DNA from: JAMQPK01 sp035937795
GTDB taxonomy: Bacteria; Acidobacteriota; Vicinamibacteria; Vicinamibacterales; JAMQPK01
DNA length: 64,000 nt
Direction: 5' to 3'
Assembly: GCA_035937795.1 (NCBI GenBank)
Contig: DASZHO010000073.1
Location: forward strand, 1-64,000
In this document: piece after piece, positions 53,197-63,306 of the stretch
Layout: each line of letters starts with the position of its first letter
Position numbering within the stretch: the first letter of the stretch is position 1
Notes under the pieces: model-generated
The model's input: only the letters and a program-made list of their open reading frames with translations
Database searches by the model: none
Told to the model about the DNA's origin: nothing
Translations under genes and position numbers: made by a program

Positions 53197-53874
53197 CTAT
53201 CGTTCGCAGGCTTTGACGAAGCCCTCGAAGAGCGCGCGGAACTCGCCTGTGCGCCAGAAGTTTTCCGGATGCCACTGCACGGCGACGCAGAATCGCGAAG
53301 CGGGGCGCTCGATGGCCTCGATGACGCCGTCAGGCGCGGTGGCCGATACCTTGAAGTCAGGCGCCATCTGCTGGATGGCCTGGTGATGGCGGCTGTTCAC
53401 CTGCAGCACCTCGCCGTCGCCCAGTTCCTCCTTCATCGCGGCGCCAAGCGCCGAATCCCGGGCAACCCAGACTTCATGGGCGATCGCGTAGAGCGGGTTG
53501 TCGATTTGATGGCCGAGGGGACGATTCACCTCTGATGGGATGTCCTGGATCAGCGTGCCTCCGGCGGCGACGTTCATGACCTGCATGCCGCGGCAGACGC
53601 CGAGGATGGGCACATCGCCTTCCAGCGCGAGACGCACAAGCTCGAGCTCGAAGCTGTCGCGCGCGGCGTCCGGCGGTTCCGTTTTCGGATGCGGCACCGC
53701 GTTGTAGCGCGCCGGGTCGACATCACCGCCGCCGGTCAGCAGCACGCCATCGAGGTTTTCGAGCGACGCCGCCGCGTCCATCTGCAGCACGCAGGGTTCG
53801 CCGCCCGCGCGGCGCACCGACATCTCGTAGTCCGGCAAGCGCCGGCACGGTGTGATTCCAATGATTGGCGGCAT
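53197..53874 (-). CDS. class I glutamine amidotransferase-like hydrolase (peptidase C26, PuuD-like)
   Basis: 225 residues. Triad visible: Cys in ILGVCRGMQVMN near 95, His and Glu in AVQWHPENFW near 205. LLTGGGDVDPARY and HHQAIQQMAPDFKVSATAPDG match gamma-glutamyl-GABA hydrolases. A polyamine-catabolism role is possible, but no partner gene is nearby. Starts one base after the argS stop, so it is transcribed with argS and mobA. Confidence 0.92.
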   Translation of the reverse strand: MPPIIGITPCRRLPDYEMSVRRAGGEPCVLQMDAAASLENLDGVLLTGGGDVDPARYNAVPHPKTEPPDAARDSFELELVRLALEGDVPILGVCRGMQVMNVAAGGTLIQDIPSEVNRPLGHQIDNPLYAIAHEVWVARDSALGAAMKEELGDGEVLQVNSRHHQAIQQMAPDFKVSATAPDGVIEAIERPASRFCVAVQWHPENFWRTGEFRALFEGFVKACER

Positions 53875-53875
53875 T

Positions 53876-55900
<2,025 letters not shown>

Positions 55901-55915
55901 TGAGCGGCGGTTTGA

Positions 55916-56536
55916 CTACCCCTCGAGGCTGCGGTACTCTCCATCGAGATCGATCGCGCGCGCGTAATCATCCGGCGTGTTGATGTTGAAGAACAACACG
56001 TCTGCGGGGCCGAACGGCGCCAGTTCCTCGGGCCCGATCTCGCGGACGATCAGTCCCGGAATCAGGGCCACCTCGCTGAGCTTGAATTGCTTCTCCTCGA
56101 TGAGCCTCAATAGCTCGGCCGCCGTTCGGCGGGAGTAGGTTGCGCACAGAGGCTCGTAGCCCCGCGAGGTTCGTGGAATGGCGATATCTACGGCGCGGCC
56201 CGCCTCGACCAGATATGCCAGCAGCGCCTCACTCACAAACGGCATGTCACACGCCAACACGAGCGTACGATCTGTCTGGGCGGAATGAACGGCCGTCCGC
56301 AGCGCGCCGATCGCGCCTTCCCCCGGCCGCAGATCAGGGATTACCGGAACACCGCTGGCGCGAAACGCTTCGGCGTCATTGGCGATGATAATCGTGCGAT
56401 CGACCACCCGGCGCAGCCGCGCAAGCTGGCGATCGAGCAGGGACGGGCCGCCAGACGGAGCCAGTTCCAGCGCGGCTTTGTTCACCCCCCCGAGGCGTCG
56501 CGACCGGCCGCCTGCGAGGATGGCTCCCGTCCACAT
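55916..56536 (-). CDS. mobA: molybdenum cofactor guanylyltransferase-like protein
   Basis: 206 residues. Transfers GMP to molybdopterin. GAILAGGRSRRLGG with Lys in VNKAAL is the NTP-binding loop, and LVLACDMPFVSEALL carries the metal-binding Asp. Related enzymes (MocA, CofC-like) share the fold, so the nucleotide and substrate are inferred. First gene of mobA-argS-amidotransferase on the minus strand; divergent from the V4R-like gene with 35 bases between starts. No other molybdenum-cofactor gene is in the window. Confidence 0.88.
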   Translation of the reverse strand: MWTGAILAGGRSRRLGGVNKAALELAPSGGPSLLDRQLARLRRVVDRTIIIANDAEAFRASGVPVIPDLRPGEGAIGALRTAVHSAQTDRTLVLACDMPFVSEALLAYLVEAGRAVDIAIPRTSRGYEPLCATYSRRTAAELLRLIEEKQFKLSEVALIPGLIVREIGPEELAPFGPADVLFFNINTPDDYARAIDLDGEYRSLEG

Positions 56537-56571
56537 CGAAGTCGCGTCGCAGCCCGAAGGGTATCAGAAAA

Positions 56572-57156
56572 ATGAGCCGAGCGGGAGTCGGACGGATGCT
56601 CATTGCGAGTCTCCATCAGGGGATCTCGGATCTCATTCCGACCCGGCTGGAGTTCTATGAGAACTGGTTGCACGCCACCGGCATGCGCGATGGGAGAATC
56701 GGACTGGCGCCGCTGGCCGCCGTCCTGAGTTTTCTCCGCCAGGAAGGGGAGCCTTACGAGCTTGTCACCGGCCGCGCCGGCGAGTACGCCGCGCAGTGGA
56801 CCTTCGATAATCTCTCGCCGATAAAACGGTCGTTGATTCGCTCACTGCCGACGGCGCTCCGGGCACGAATCGCCGTACAGATGACCAAACGCGTCATCCA
56901 GCGGAGCTATCATGGTAGCCGGGCGGTCTCCAGGCTCTGGAAGAAGCAGGGGACAATCACGATGAAAAGCTCGGTGTTCTGCACCGTGCGGGAACCGTCC
57001 GCGCGGCCCCTCTGCGGCTACTACGCCGCCGCGCTCACCCGCGCGCTCGCGCTCGTGTCGGTGAACGGAGAGGTGCACATCGCTTCGTGCAAGGGTACCG
57101 GCGCGCCGGTCTGTGTGATCGCGCTGCGTCTCGTGCCGGATGAACACGGTACATGA
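56572..57156 (+). CDS. V4R-like small-molecule-binding protein, function unknown
   Basis: 194 residues. The C-terminal 45 residues (FCTVREPSARPLCGYYAAAL ... ASCKGTGAPVCVIAL) match the general V4R/heme-NO-binding-like pattern of a CGxYAG-type helix followed by a C-x-(G/A)-x-G-x-x-x-C strand, here with three Cys. The middle (RRxIRSLPTALRARIAVQMTKRVIQRSYHG style) is helical and basic. Start at ATG 56572, with an alternative at 56596. It is first in a run of overlapping plus-strand genes. The V4R link is a pattern judgement and needs a profile search. Confidence 0.65.
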   Translation: MSRAGVGRMLIASLHQGISDLIPTRLEFYENWLHATGMRDGRIGLAPLAAVLSFLRQEGEPYELVTGRAGEYAAQWTFDNLSPIKRSLIRSLPTALRARIAVQMTKRVIQRSYHGSRAVSRLWKKQGTITMKSSVFCTVREPSARPLCGYYAAALTRALALVSVNGEVHIASCKGTGAPVCVIALRLVPDEHGT

Positions 57157-58790
57157 TGCGCGCGACCGTGCCCTTCCTGGCGTCGCTCTGTGTCGTGCTC
57201 GCCGGGGCCGGTGTGGCGCGCGCGCAGGAGCGCGCGGGCACCGATCGCTATCTCGTCATTCCGTTCGACAACCCCGGCCACGAAACGCGGATTTACTGGC
57301 TGGCCGAAGCCTCCGCGATGCTGCTCGCCGACAATTTGAACGCCGCGGGACGCCACGCCTATACGCGAGAGGAGCGGTTCGAGGCGTTCGAGCAGCTGCA
57401 GATTCCGTCGGGGGGACCGTTGAGCCACGCGACGGCGATTCGCCTGGGCCAGCTCGTCGGCGCCACGCACGTCGTGATCGGCTCGATCGCGCTCCGGGGC
57501 GCCGAAATGACCGTGCGCGCCCAGAACATCAGGCTCGACACCGGCCGGCTCGAAAGTGAAGTCGTCGAAACCGGCTCGCTCGACGATCTGTTTGGAATCT
57601 TCGATCGCGTGACGAGGCGCCTGGCGTCGCTGCCGGCGGGTCGTGGGACGCCCGGGGGACCCGCGGGCGGCGTGACGGGCCGCCGGACATCTCTTCAGGT
57701 CTTCGAGAACTACGTCAAAGGACTGATCGCAGCCTCCACACCGACCAGAGTCGGGTATCTGCAATCGGCCTTGAAGCTCGACCCGAGCTTCGATCTCGCG
57801 CGGCTGGCGATCTGGTCGGTGAACGAGGACGGCGGAAACGCGCAAGCCGCGCTGCTGGCGGCTGCAGCCGTTCCGGAAACCTCGGCGCTATATGCGCGCG
57901 CGCGGTTCGACGTCGCGTTGTCGTTGATCCAGCTGAAGCGGCTCGACGATGCGTCCGCCACGCTGAGGACGCTGGCCGACCGCGTCCCATCGGCGGCCGT
58001 CATGAACAACCTCGGCGTCGTACAAATACGCCGCCCGGTGTCGCCCCAGACCGGCAAGTCGACCTATTACTTCGATCAAGCCGTCAGATTGGATCCCGAC
58101 GATCCGGATTACTACTTCAATCTCGGCTATGCGTACTGGACCGAGCACGACGCACAAGGCTCGATCTACTGGCTGCGCGAAGCCGTCCGGCGCCGGCCGG
58201 CTGATGGAGAAGCGCACGCCGTGCTCGGGGCCGCGTTGCAGGCCGTGGGCTCGAATACGGAGGCCGCGCGGGAACGTGAGCTGGCCACGCAGCTGTCGTC
58301 GACGTACGCGGAATGGGCCCGGCGGCCGGCCGCGGGAGAACCGATCCCGCGCGGCCTCGAGCGGCTGAAGCCGGCCCTCGAAGTGTCGACGCTGCGGCGA
58401 GTCGACACGATGATCGCCGAAAGCGGGGAGCGCGATCAGCGCGAGCTCGCAGCCTTCCACCTCGATCGCGGCCGGCGTCTGCTCGAGCAGGGCAGCGACG
58501 AGGAAGCGATCGGCGAGCTCCGGCGCGCGCTGTATCTGTCGCCCTACCAGGCAGAGGCGCACCTGCTGCTCGGGCGGATCTACCTGCAGACCGGACAGAC
58601 CCAGGCCGCGATCGACGCCTTCAAGATTGCCCTCTGGAGCTCCGAGTCGGCGGAGGGGCACCTCGCCCTTGCGCGTGCCTATGCCGCCGCGAAAAAGGAC
58701 GCCGCCGCCCGGACCGAAGCCCAGCGCGCCCTGACGCTCGCTCCTGGTTCCGCCGAAGCGAAAGCCCTTGTCGAGAAGCTGAAGCCATGA
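57153..58790 (+). CDS. exported TPR protein with FlgO/CsgG-like N-terminal domain
   Basis: 545 residues. Signal peptide MMRATVPFLASLCVVLAGAGVARAQ. An N-terminal alpha/beta domain (RYLVIPFDN, LAEASAMLLADNL, GATHVVIGSIAL) resembles the FlgO/TolB-amino-terminal type. Then TPR pairs, best seen at DPDDPDYYFNLGYAYWTEHD, GEAHAVLGAALQAVG, EAIGELRRALYLSPYQAEAH and AIDAFKIALWSS. Likely periplasmic scaffold. It overlaps the genes on both sides by 4 bases (ATGA), so it is translationally coupled to V4R-like and NfeD genes. Confidence 0.85.
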   Translation: MMRATVPFLASLCVVLAGAGVARAQERAGTDRYLVIPFDNPGHETRIYWLAEASAMLLADNLNAAGRHAYTREERFEAFEQLQIPSGGPLSHATAIRLGQLVGATHVVIGSIALRGAEMTVRAQNIRLDTGRLESEVVETGSLDDLFGIFDRVTRRLASLPAGRGTPGGPAGGVTGRRTSLQVFENYVKGLIAASTPTRVGYLQSALKLDPSFDLARLAIWSVNEDGGNAQAALLAAAAVPETSALYARARFDVALSLIQLKRLDDASATLRTLADRVPSAAVMNNLGVVQIRRPVSPQTGKSTYYFDQAVRLDPDDPDYYFNLGYAYWTEHDAQGSIYWLREAVRRRPADGEAHAVLGAALQAVGSNTEAARERELATQLSSTYAEWARRPAAGEPIPRGLERLKPALEVSTLRRVDTMIAESGERDQRELAAFHLDRGRRLLEQGSDEEAIGELRRALYLSPYQAEAHLLLGRIYLQTGQTQAAIDAFKIALWSSESAEGHLALARAYAAAKKDAAARTEAQRALTLAPGSAEAKALVEKLKP

Positions 58791-60115
58791 ACAGACAGAG
58801 GCCCAGGCTGTCTCCCCGCTGGGCTCGTCTGGGTCCGCTCACGCTGTTTGTGTGGGCGGTGTGCGTGGCGGCGGCCGGGCCGGGCCGAGCGCCCGTCGTG
58901 TATTCCGCAGTGGTCGACAGCGTCATCCATCCCGCGTCCGCGGAATACATGATCGAGACGATGGACCGTGCCGATCGCGATCAGGCGGCGCTCGTCGTAT
59001 TCACGCTGCGCACGCCCGGCGGCCTCGTCGACTCGACGCGGCAGATCATCACGCACATGCTCGCGGCGAAGACGCCGGTCGCCATCTGGGTGGGCCCGTC
59101 GGGCACACGCGCGGCGTCGGCGGGTTTCATCCTGACGATTGCCGCCGACATTGCCGCGATGGCCCCCGGGACGAATATCGGCGCGGCGCATCCGGTGAAC
59201 GGGAGCGGACCGGCAGTCGATGAGACAATGGCGAAGAAAATGGCCGAAGATGTCGCGGCCTACGTCCGCTCGCTTGCCGGCGGCCGCCATCGCAACGTGC
59301 AGCTGGCCGAACAGGCGGTGAATCAGAGCAAGGCGTTCACCGAACAGGAGGCGCTCTCGGCATCGCCGCCGTTGATCGACGTCATTGCCTCGGATATTCC
59401 CGACCTGCTGAAAAAGCTCGACGGCCGCACCGTCACGCGCTTCGACGGCAGCAGCGTCACGCTTCACACCGCGTCGGCCTCGATCGTGCCGATCGAGATG
59501 AGCCTGCGGCAGAAGGTGCTCAGCGCCATCGCGCATCCGAACGTCGCGTACCTGCTTCTGAGTCTGGGAACGCTTGGATTGACGATCGAGCTGTGGAGCC
59601 CGGGAGCAGTCCTGCCGGGCGTCGCGGGCGGGCTGTGCCTGCTGCTGGCGTTCTTTGCGCTGCAGGTGCTCCCGGTGAACTATGCGGGTCTTCTGCTGAT
59701 GCTGTTCGGATTGACGCTGTTCGCGCTCGAGGTGAAGGTGACGAGCTTTGGCCTGCTCACCGCCGGCGGTGTGGTGAGCCTGATATTTGGATCGATGATG
59801 CTGTTCGATTCGACCTCGCCCGAGCTGCAACTCAGTCTGAGCGTGGTCGTGCCTGTCGTCCTCGGCTTCACCGCGATCGCGGCGTTTCTCGTGCGGTTGG
59901 GGCTGGCCGCGCAGCGCCGGCCGGCGGTCACGGGGATGGAAGGCATGATCAACGAAACAGGCGAGGCGATCGCACCAATCGGGCCAGGGGCGGCCGGCCG
60001 CGCGAGAATCCATGGAGAAAGCTGGAGCGCGGTTTCGAATGAACCGATAGCGGCCGGCGAGCGCGTTCGCGTCGCCAGCATCGACGGGTTGACGTTAACC
60101 GTCCGGAAAGACTGA
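58787..60115 (+). CDS. NfeD-family membrane serine protease (long form)
   Basis: 442 residues from ATG at 58787. N-terminal signal region, then a ClpP-like protease domain: VVFTLRTPGGLVDST (oxyanion Gly), WVGPSGTRAASAGFIL with the nucleophile Ser, and Lys in NQSKAFTEQEAL. Then four membrane segments (about 260-375) and a C-terminal OB-fold NfeD domain (GEAIAPIGPGAAGRARIHGESW). In this family the protease cuts the C-terminus of the partner slipin, which is the next gene 9 bases downstream. Full-length form, all expected parts present. Confidence 0.93.
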   Translation: MNRQRPRLSPRWARLGPLTLFVWAVCVAAAGPGRAPVVYSAVVDSVIHPASAEYMIETMDRADRDQAALVVFTLRTPGGLVDSTRQIITHMLAAKTPVAIWVGPSGTRAASAGFILTIAADIAAMAPGTNIGAAHPVNGSGPAVDETMAKKMAEDVAAYVRSLAGGRHRNVQLAEQAVNQSKAFTEQEALSASPPLIDVIASDIPDLLKKLDGRTVTRFDGSSVTLHTASASIVPIEMSLRQKVLSAIAHPNVAYLLLSLGTLGLTIELWSPGAVLPGVAGGLCLLLAFFALQVLPVNYAGLLLMLFGLTLFALEVKVTSFGLLTAGGVVSLIFGSMMLFDSTSPELQLSLSVVVPVVLGFTAIAAFLVRLGLAAQRRPAVTGMEGMINETGEAIAPIGPGAAGRARIHGESWSAVSNEPIAAGERVRVASIDGLTLTVRKD

Positions 60116-60124
60116 GGCCAACGA

Positions 60125-60892
60125 ATGCCCATATCACCTATCCTGATCCTCCTGTTCATCATGGTCGTCTACGTGATCACCTCGATCAACATCCTGGCCG
60201 AGTACGAGCGCGGCGTGATTTTCCGGCTCGGCAAGCTGCTGCCGGCCCCGAAAGGCCCCGGCGTGATCCTGGTCTTCGCGCCCATCGACCGCATCGTCCG
60301 CGTCAGCCTGCGGACCGTCGTGCTGGATGTGCCGCCGCAGGACGTCATCACGCGCGACAACGTTTCGGTGAAGGTGAGCGCGGTCGTCTATTTTCGCGTG
60401 CTGGATCCGCGCCGGGCGATCGTGGAAGTCGAGAGTTATCACTACGCGACGTCGCAGCTCTCGCAGACGACCTTGAGGAGCGTCCTGGGACAGGTCGAGC
60501 TGGACGAGCTGCTCTCGGCGCGCGACCGGCTGAACCAGCAGCTGCAGCACATTCTCGATCAGCACACCGATCCGTGGGGAGTGAAGGTGGCCGCCGTGGA
60601 GGTGAAGAACGTCGATCTCCCGCCCGACATGCAGCGCGCGATCGCGCGGCAGGCGGAAGCCGAGCGCGAGAAGCGTGCTAAAATTATTCACGCTGCGGGC
60701 GAGCTCGAGGCATCGGAAAAGCTGGCGCAGGCTGCGAAAGTCATTGCAACCCAGCCGACCGCCATCACGCTGCGCTATCTGCAGACCCTGACCGAGATCG
60801 CCTCCGAGAAAAATTCGACGATCGTCTTTCCGCTGCCGATCGAGATATTGCACCTGCTCAAGCAGTTCACAGGAGAAGAAAAGAAGGCGTGA
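60125..60892 (+). CDS. slipin (SPFH/band 7 membrane-scaffold protein)
   Basis: 255 residues. One N-terminal membrane segment (ILILLFIMVVYVITSINIL), then SPFH domain: YERGVIFRLGKLLPAPKGPGVI, DVPPQDVITRDNVSVKVSAVVYFRV and LRSVLGQVELDELLSARD. A coiled coil near 165-205 (ARQAEAEREKRAKIIHAAG) makes oligomers. It forms membrane microdomains and is the usual partner and substrate of NfeD, encoded just upstream. The end overlaps the SPOR gene by GTGA. Confidence 0.95.
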   Translation: MPISPILILLFIMVVYVITSINILAEYERGVIFRLGKLLPAPKGPGVILVFAPIDRIVRVSLRTVVLDVPPQDVITRDNVSVKVSAVVYFRVLDPRRAIVEVESYHYATSQLSQTTLRSVLGQVELDELLSARDRLNQQLQHILDQHTDPWGVKVAAVEVKNVDLPPDMQRAIARQAEAEREKRAKIIHAAGELEASEKLAQAAKVIATQPTAITLRYLQTLTEIASEKNSTIVFPLPIEILHLLKQFTGEEKKA

Positions 60893-61587
60893 CAACCGAC
60901 GAAGGCTTCCGCGAGATTCAACTGAACGGCAAGCAGCTGGTGTTCCTGTTCATGGCCGCCGCGGTCGTCTCGGTGGTGATCTTCCTCCTGGGCGTGATGT
61001 TCGGACGCGAAGTTCGCCCCGATCGTCAGGTGGCGCCCGAGACGGCCAGCACGGCGGTGGCGCCGGATCCGGGCGCCTCGCCCCCTGCGCAGGTCGCGCC
61101 GCCGTCCTCCGCTCAAACGCCATCCGCTGAACCTCCCGCGCCTGCCGAAGAGCTGACCTATTACGACCGGTTGCAAAAAAACAATACACCGCAAGAGAGC
61201 CTGAAACCGTCCTCGCCTGTGCAATCCGTGGTCACGGCGCAACCCGTGGTCACCGAGCCGGCCGCGCAGCCCGCCGCCGCGCCGGCGGCCAAGCCGGCTC
61301 AAACGCTGTCCGCAGAAACACATCCGGCGGATCAAACCGCCGGCGAACCCAACGGCCCGGGGTTTGCAGTCCAAGTAGCAACTTATCAGGACCGTCGGGA
61401 CGCGGACGCGTTGACGAAGCGGCTCATCGGCAAGGGTTATCCGGCGTTCGTGACCGGTCCAGTGAAGGCGGGCGGCAAAATGATCTATCGAGTGCGCGTG
61501 GGCAAGTACCAGGACCGTCGTGAAGCGGAGACGGTCTCCAGCCGGCTCGAGAAGGAAGAGCAGTTCAAGCCGTGGATTGCCCGATAA
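60889..61587 (+). CDS. SPOR-domain membrane protein
   Basis: 232 residues from GTG at 60889. Short cytoplasmic tail, one membrane helix (VFLFMAAAVVSVVIFLLGVMFG), a Pro/Ala-rich periplasmic linker, and a C-terminal SPOR domain (GFAVQVATYQDRRDADALTKRL, YRVRVGKYQDRREAET) at about 155-230. SPOR domains bind denuded peptidoglycan at division sites, so a division or envelope role is likely. Coupled to the slipin gene by a 4-base overlap and followed 12 bases later by the c-di-GMP gene. Confidence 0.92.
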   Translation: MTTDEGFREIQLNGKQLVFLFMAAAVVSVVIFLLGVMFGREVRPDRQVAPETASTAVAPDPGASPPAQVAPPSSAQTPSAEPPAPAEELTYYDRLQKNNTPQESLKPSSPVQSVVTAQPVVTEPAAQPAAAPAAKPAQTLSAETHPADQTAGEPNGPGFAVQVATYQDRRDADALTKRLIGKGYPAFVTGPVKAGGKMIYRVRVGKYQDRREAETVSSRLEKEEQFKPWIAR

Positions 61588-61599
61588 GAGCGGCCACCG

Positions 61600-63306
61600 A
61601 TGGCGATGCGACCTCTCCGGCTGCTGCTTGTTGAAGACTGCGAAAACGATGCCGCGCTGCTCGTCGAGCACCTGCGTCAGGGCGGCTACGATCCTCAATA
61701 CACGCGCGTCGATTCGGCCGAGGCGCTCGTCGACGCGCTCGATCAGGACTGGGACGTCGTGATCGCCGACTACACGATGCCGGGGTTCAGCGGCACCGCC
61801 GCGCTTTCGATCGTGCGCGAGCGCGGGCTCGAAGTCCCGTTTATTTTCGTGTCGGGCACCATCGGCGAAGACGTGGCCGTGGAGGCGATGAAGCATGGCG
61901 CCGACGACTACATCATCAAGAACAACCTCGGCCGGCTGATTCCGGCCATCAACCGCGAGCTGCGCGACGCCGAGGTGCGCCGCGAGCGGACGCGCGCGGA
62001 AGAGCGCATCCGGCATCTTGCCTACTACGACGCGTTGACCGACCTGCCCAATCGCACGCTGTTCCAGAATCGTCTCGAGCAATGCGTCGCAAACTCGCTG
62101 CGCATGCGGAACCCACTGTCGGTGCTGATCATGGATCTCGATGGGTTCAAGGAAATCAACGACACGCTCGGCCATCTGATGGGCGACTCCGTCCTGCGCG
62201 AGATCGGCCGCCGGTTGAAATCCGGCCTGCGGGAGTCGGATACGGTCGCGCGGCTGGGTGGCGACGAGTTCGCGGTGACGCTGCCCAACGTCGGCCGCGC
62301 CGGCGCGGAGCTGGCGGCTCGCAAGCTGATTGCGGTGGTCCAGGAGCCGCTCTGCATCGAGGGATTGAACCTGGATGTCCACGGCAGCGTGGGCATCGCG
62401 CTGTTCCCCGAGCACGGCACCCAGGCCGAGGTCCTGACCCAGCGCGCGGATGTCGCGATGTATGTGGCGAAGCAGGATCGTTCGGGCTTCGTCGTGTACG
62501 CGCAGGAGCTGGATCGCCACAGCCCGGAGCGGCTGGCGCTGATGGGAGACTTCCGGCACGCCATTTCCCGCGACGAGCTGCGCGTGCACTACCAGCCGAA
62601 GATCAACCTGGGGACGCTGGAGATTTTCGGTGTCGAAGCCCTGGTGCGCTGGCAGCATCCCCAGCTGGGCCTCCTCATGCCCGACTCCTTCATCCCGATG
62701 GCCGAGCAGACGGGTGCGATCCGCCCGCTCACGCTATGGGTGCTCGAGCACACGCTGCAGCAATGCCTCGAATGGCGCCGGCAGGGCGTCGAGCTCGTGG
62801 CCGCGGTGAACCTGTCGCCGCGCAACCTCCAGGACGCGGAGCTGCCCGAACGCGTCCGCGCGCTGCTGGATCTGCTGGGCGCGCCCGCGTCGCTGCTCGA
62901 GCTCGAGATCACCGAGAGCGTGATCATGGCCGACCCGCTGCGCTCCCTTCAGGTGCTCACGCGACTGAGCAAGATGGGTCTGCGCCTGGCGGTCGACGAC
63001 TTCGGCACCGGCTACTCTTCGTTCAGCTACCTGCGCAAGCTGCCGGTACATGAGATCAAGATCGACAAGTCGTTCATCGACGACATGGTGCAGCACCACG
63101 ATGACGTGATCGTGCAGTCAACCATCGAGCTGGCGCATAATCTCGGCCTGACGGTTGTCGCCGAGGGCGTGCAGGATCGGGAAACGTTCGAGCGTTTGAA
63201 GGAGCTTGGCTGCGACACCGCTCAGGGAGAGTATCTCTCGGCGCCGCTCGACGGTCCCGGAGTGCTCAACTGGATCCACCAGCGCCAGCAGGTGAGTCAC
63301 CTCTGA
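61600..63306 (+). CDS. response regulator with GGDEF and EAL domains
   Basis: 568 residues. REC domain with acceptor Asp57 (DVVIADYTMPG), GGDEF domain near 135-300 with intact RLGGDEFAV and an I-site RESD five residues upstream (product inhibition), and EAL domain from about 315 with EALVRW, NLSPRNL, ELEITES, DDFGTGYSSFSYL, KIDKSFIDD and AEGV. All catalytic residues for both making and breaking c-di-GMP are present, so the net activity cannot be predicted. No sensor kinase adjoins it. Start at ATG 61600, or at 61606 (MRPLRLLLVEDC). Confidence 0.96.
   Translation: MAMRPLRLLLVEDCENDAALLVEHLRQGGYDPQYTRVDSAEALVDALDQDWDVVIADYTMPGFSGTAALSIVRERGLEVPFIFVSGTIGEDVAVEAMKHGADDYIIKNNLGRLIPAINRELRDAEVRRERTRAEERIRHLAYYDALTDLPNRTLFQNRLEQCVANSLRMRNPLSVLIMDLDGFKEINDTLGHLMGDSVLREIGRRLKSGLRESDTVARLGGDEFAVTLPNVGRAGAELAARKLIAVVQEPLCIEGLNLDVHGSVGIALFPEHGTQAEVLTQRADVAMYVAKQDRSGFVVYAQELDRHSPERLALMGDFRHAISRDELRVHYQPKINLGTLEIFGVEALVRWQHPQLGLLMPDSFIPMAEQTGAIRPLTLWVLEHTLQQCLEWRRQGVELVAAVNLSPRNLQDAELPERVRALLDLLGAPASLLELEITESVIMADPLRSLQVLTRLSKMGLRLAVDDFGTGYSSFSYLRKLPVHEIKIDKSFIDDMVQHHDDVIVQSTIELAHNLGLTVVAEGVQDRETFERLKELGCDTAQGEYLSAPLDGPGVLNWIHQRQQVSHL

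Noticed and set aside
60775..62658. 627-codon open frame on the minus strand
   Set aside because: Antisense to the slipin end, SPOR gene and REC-GGDEF gene, all with strong motifs.
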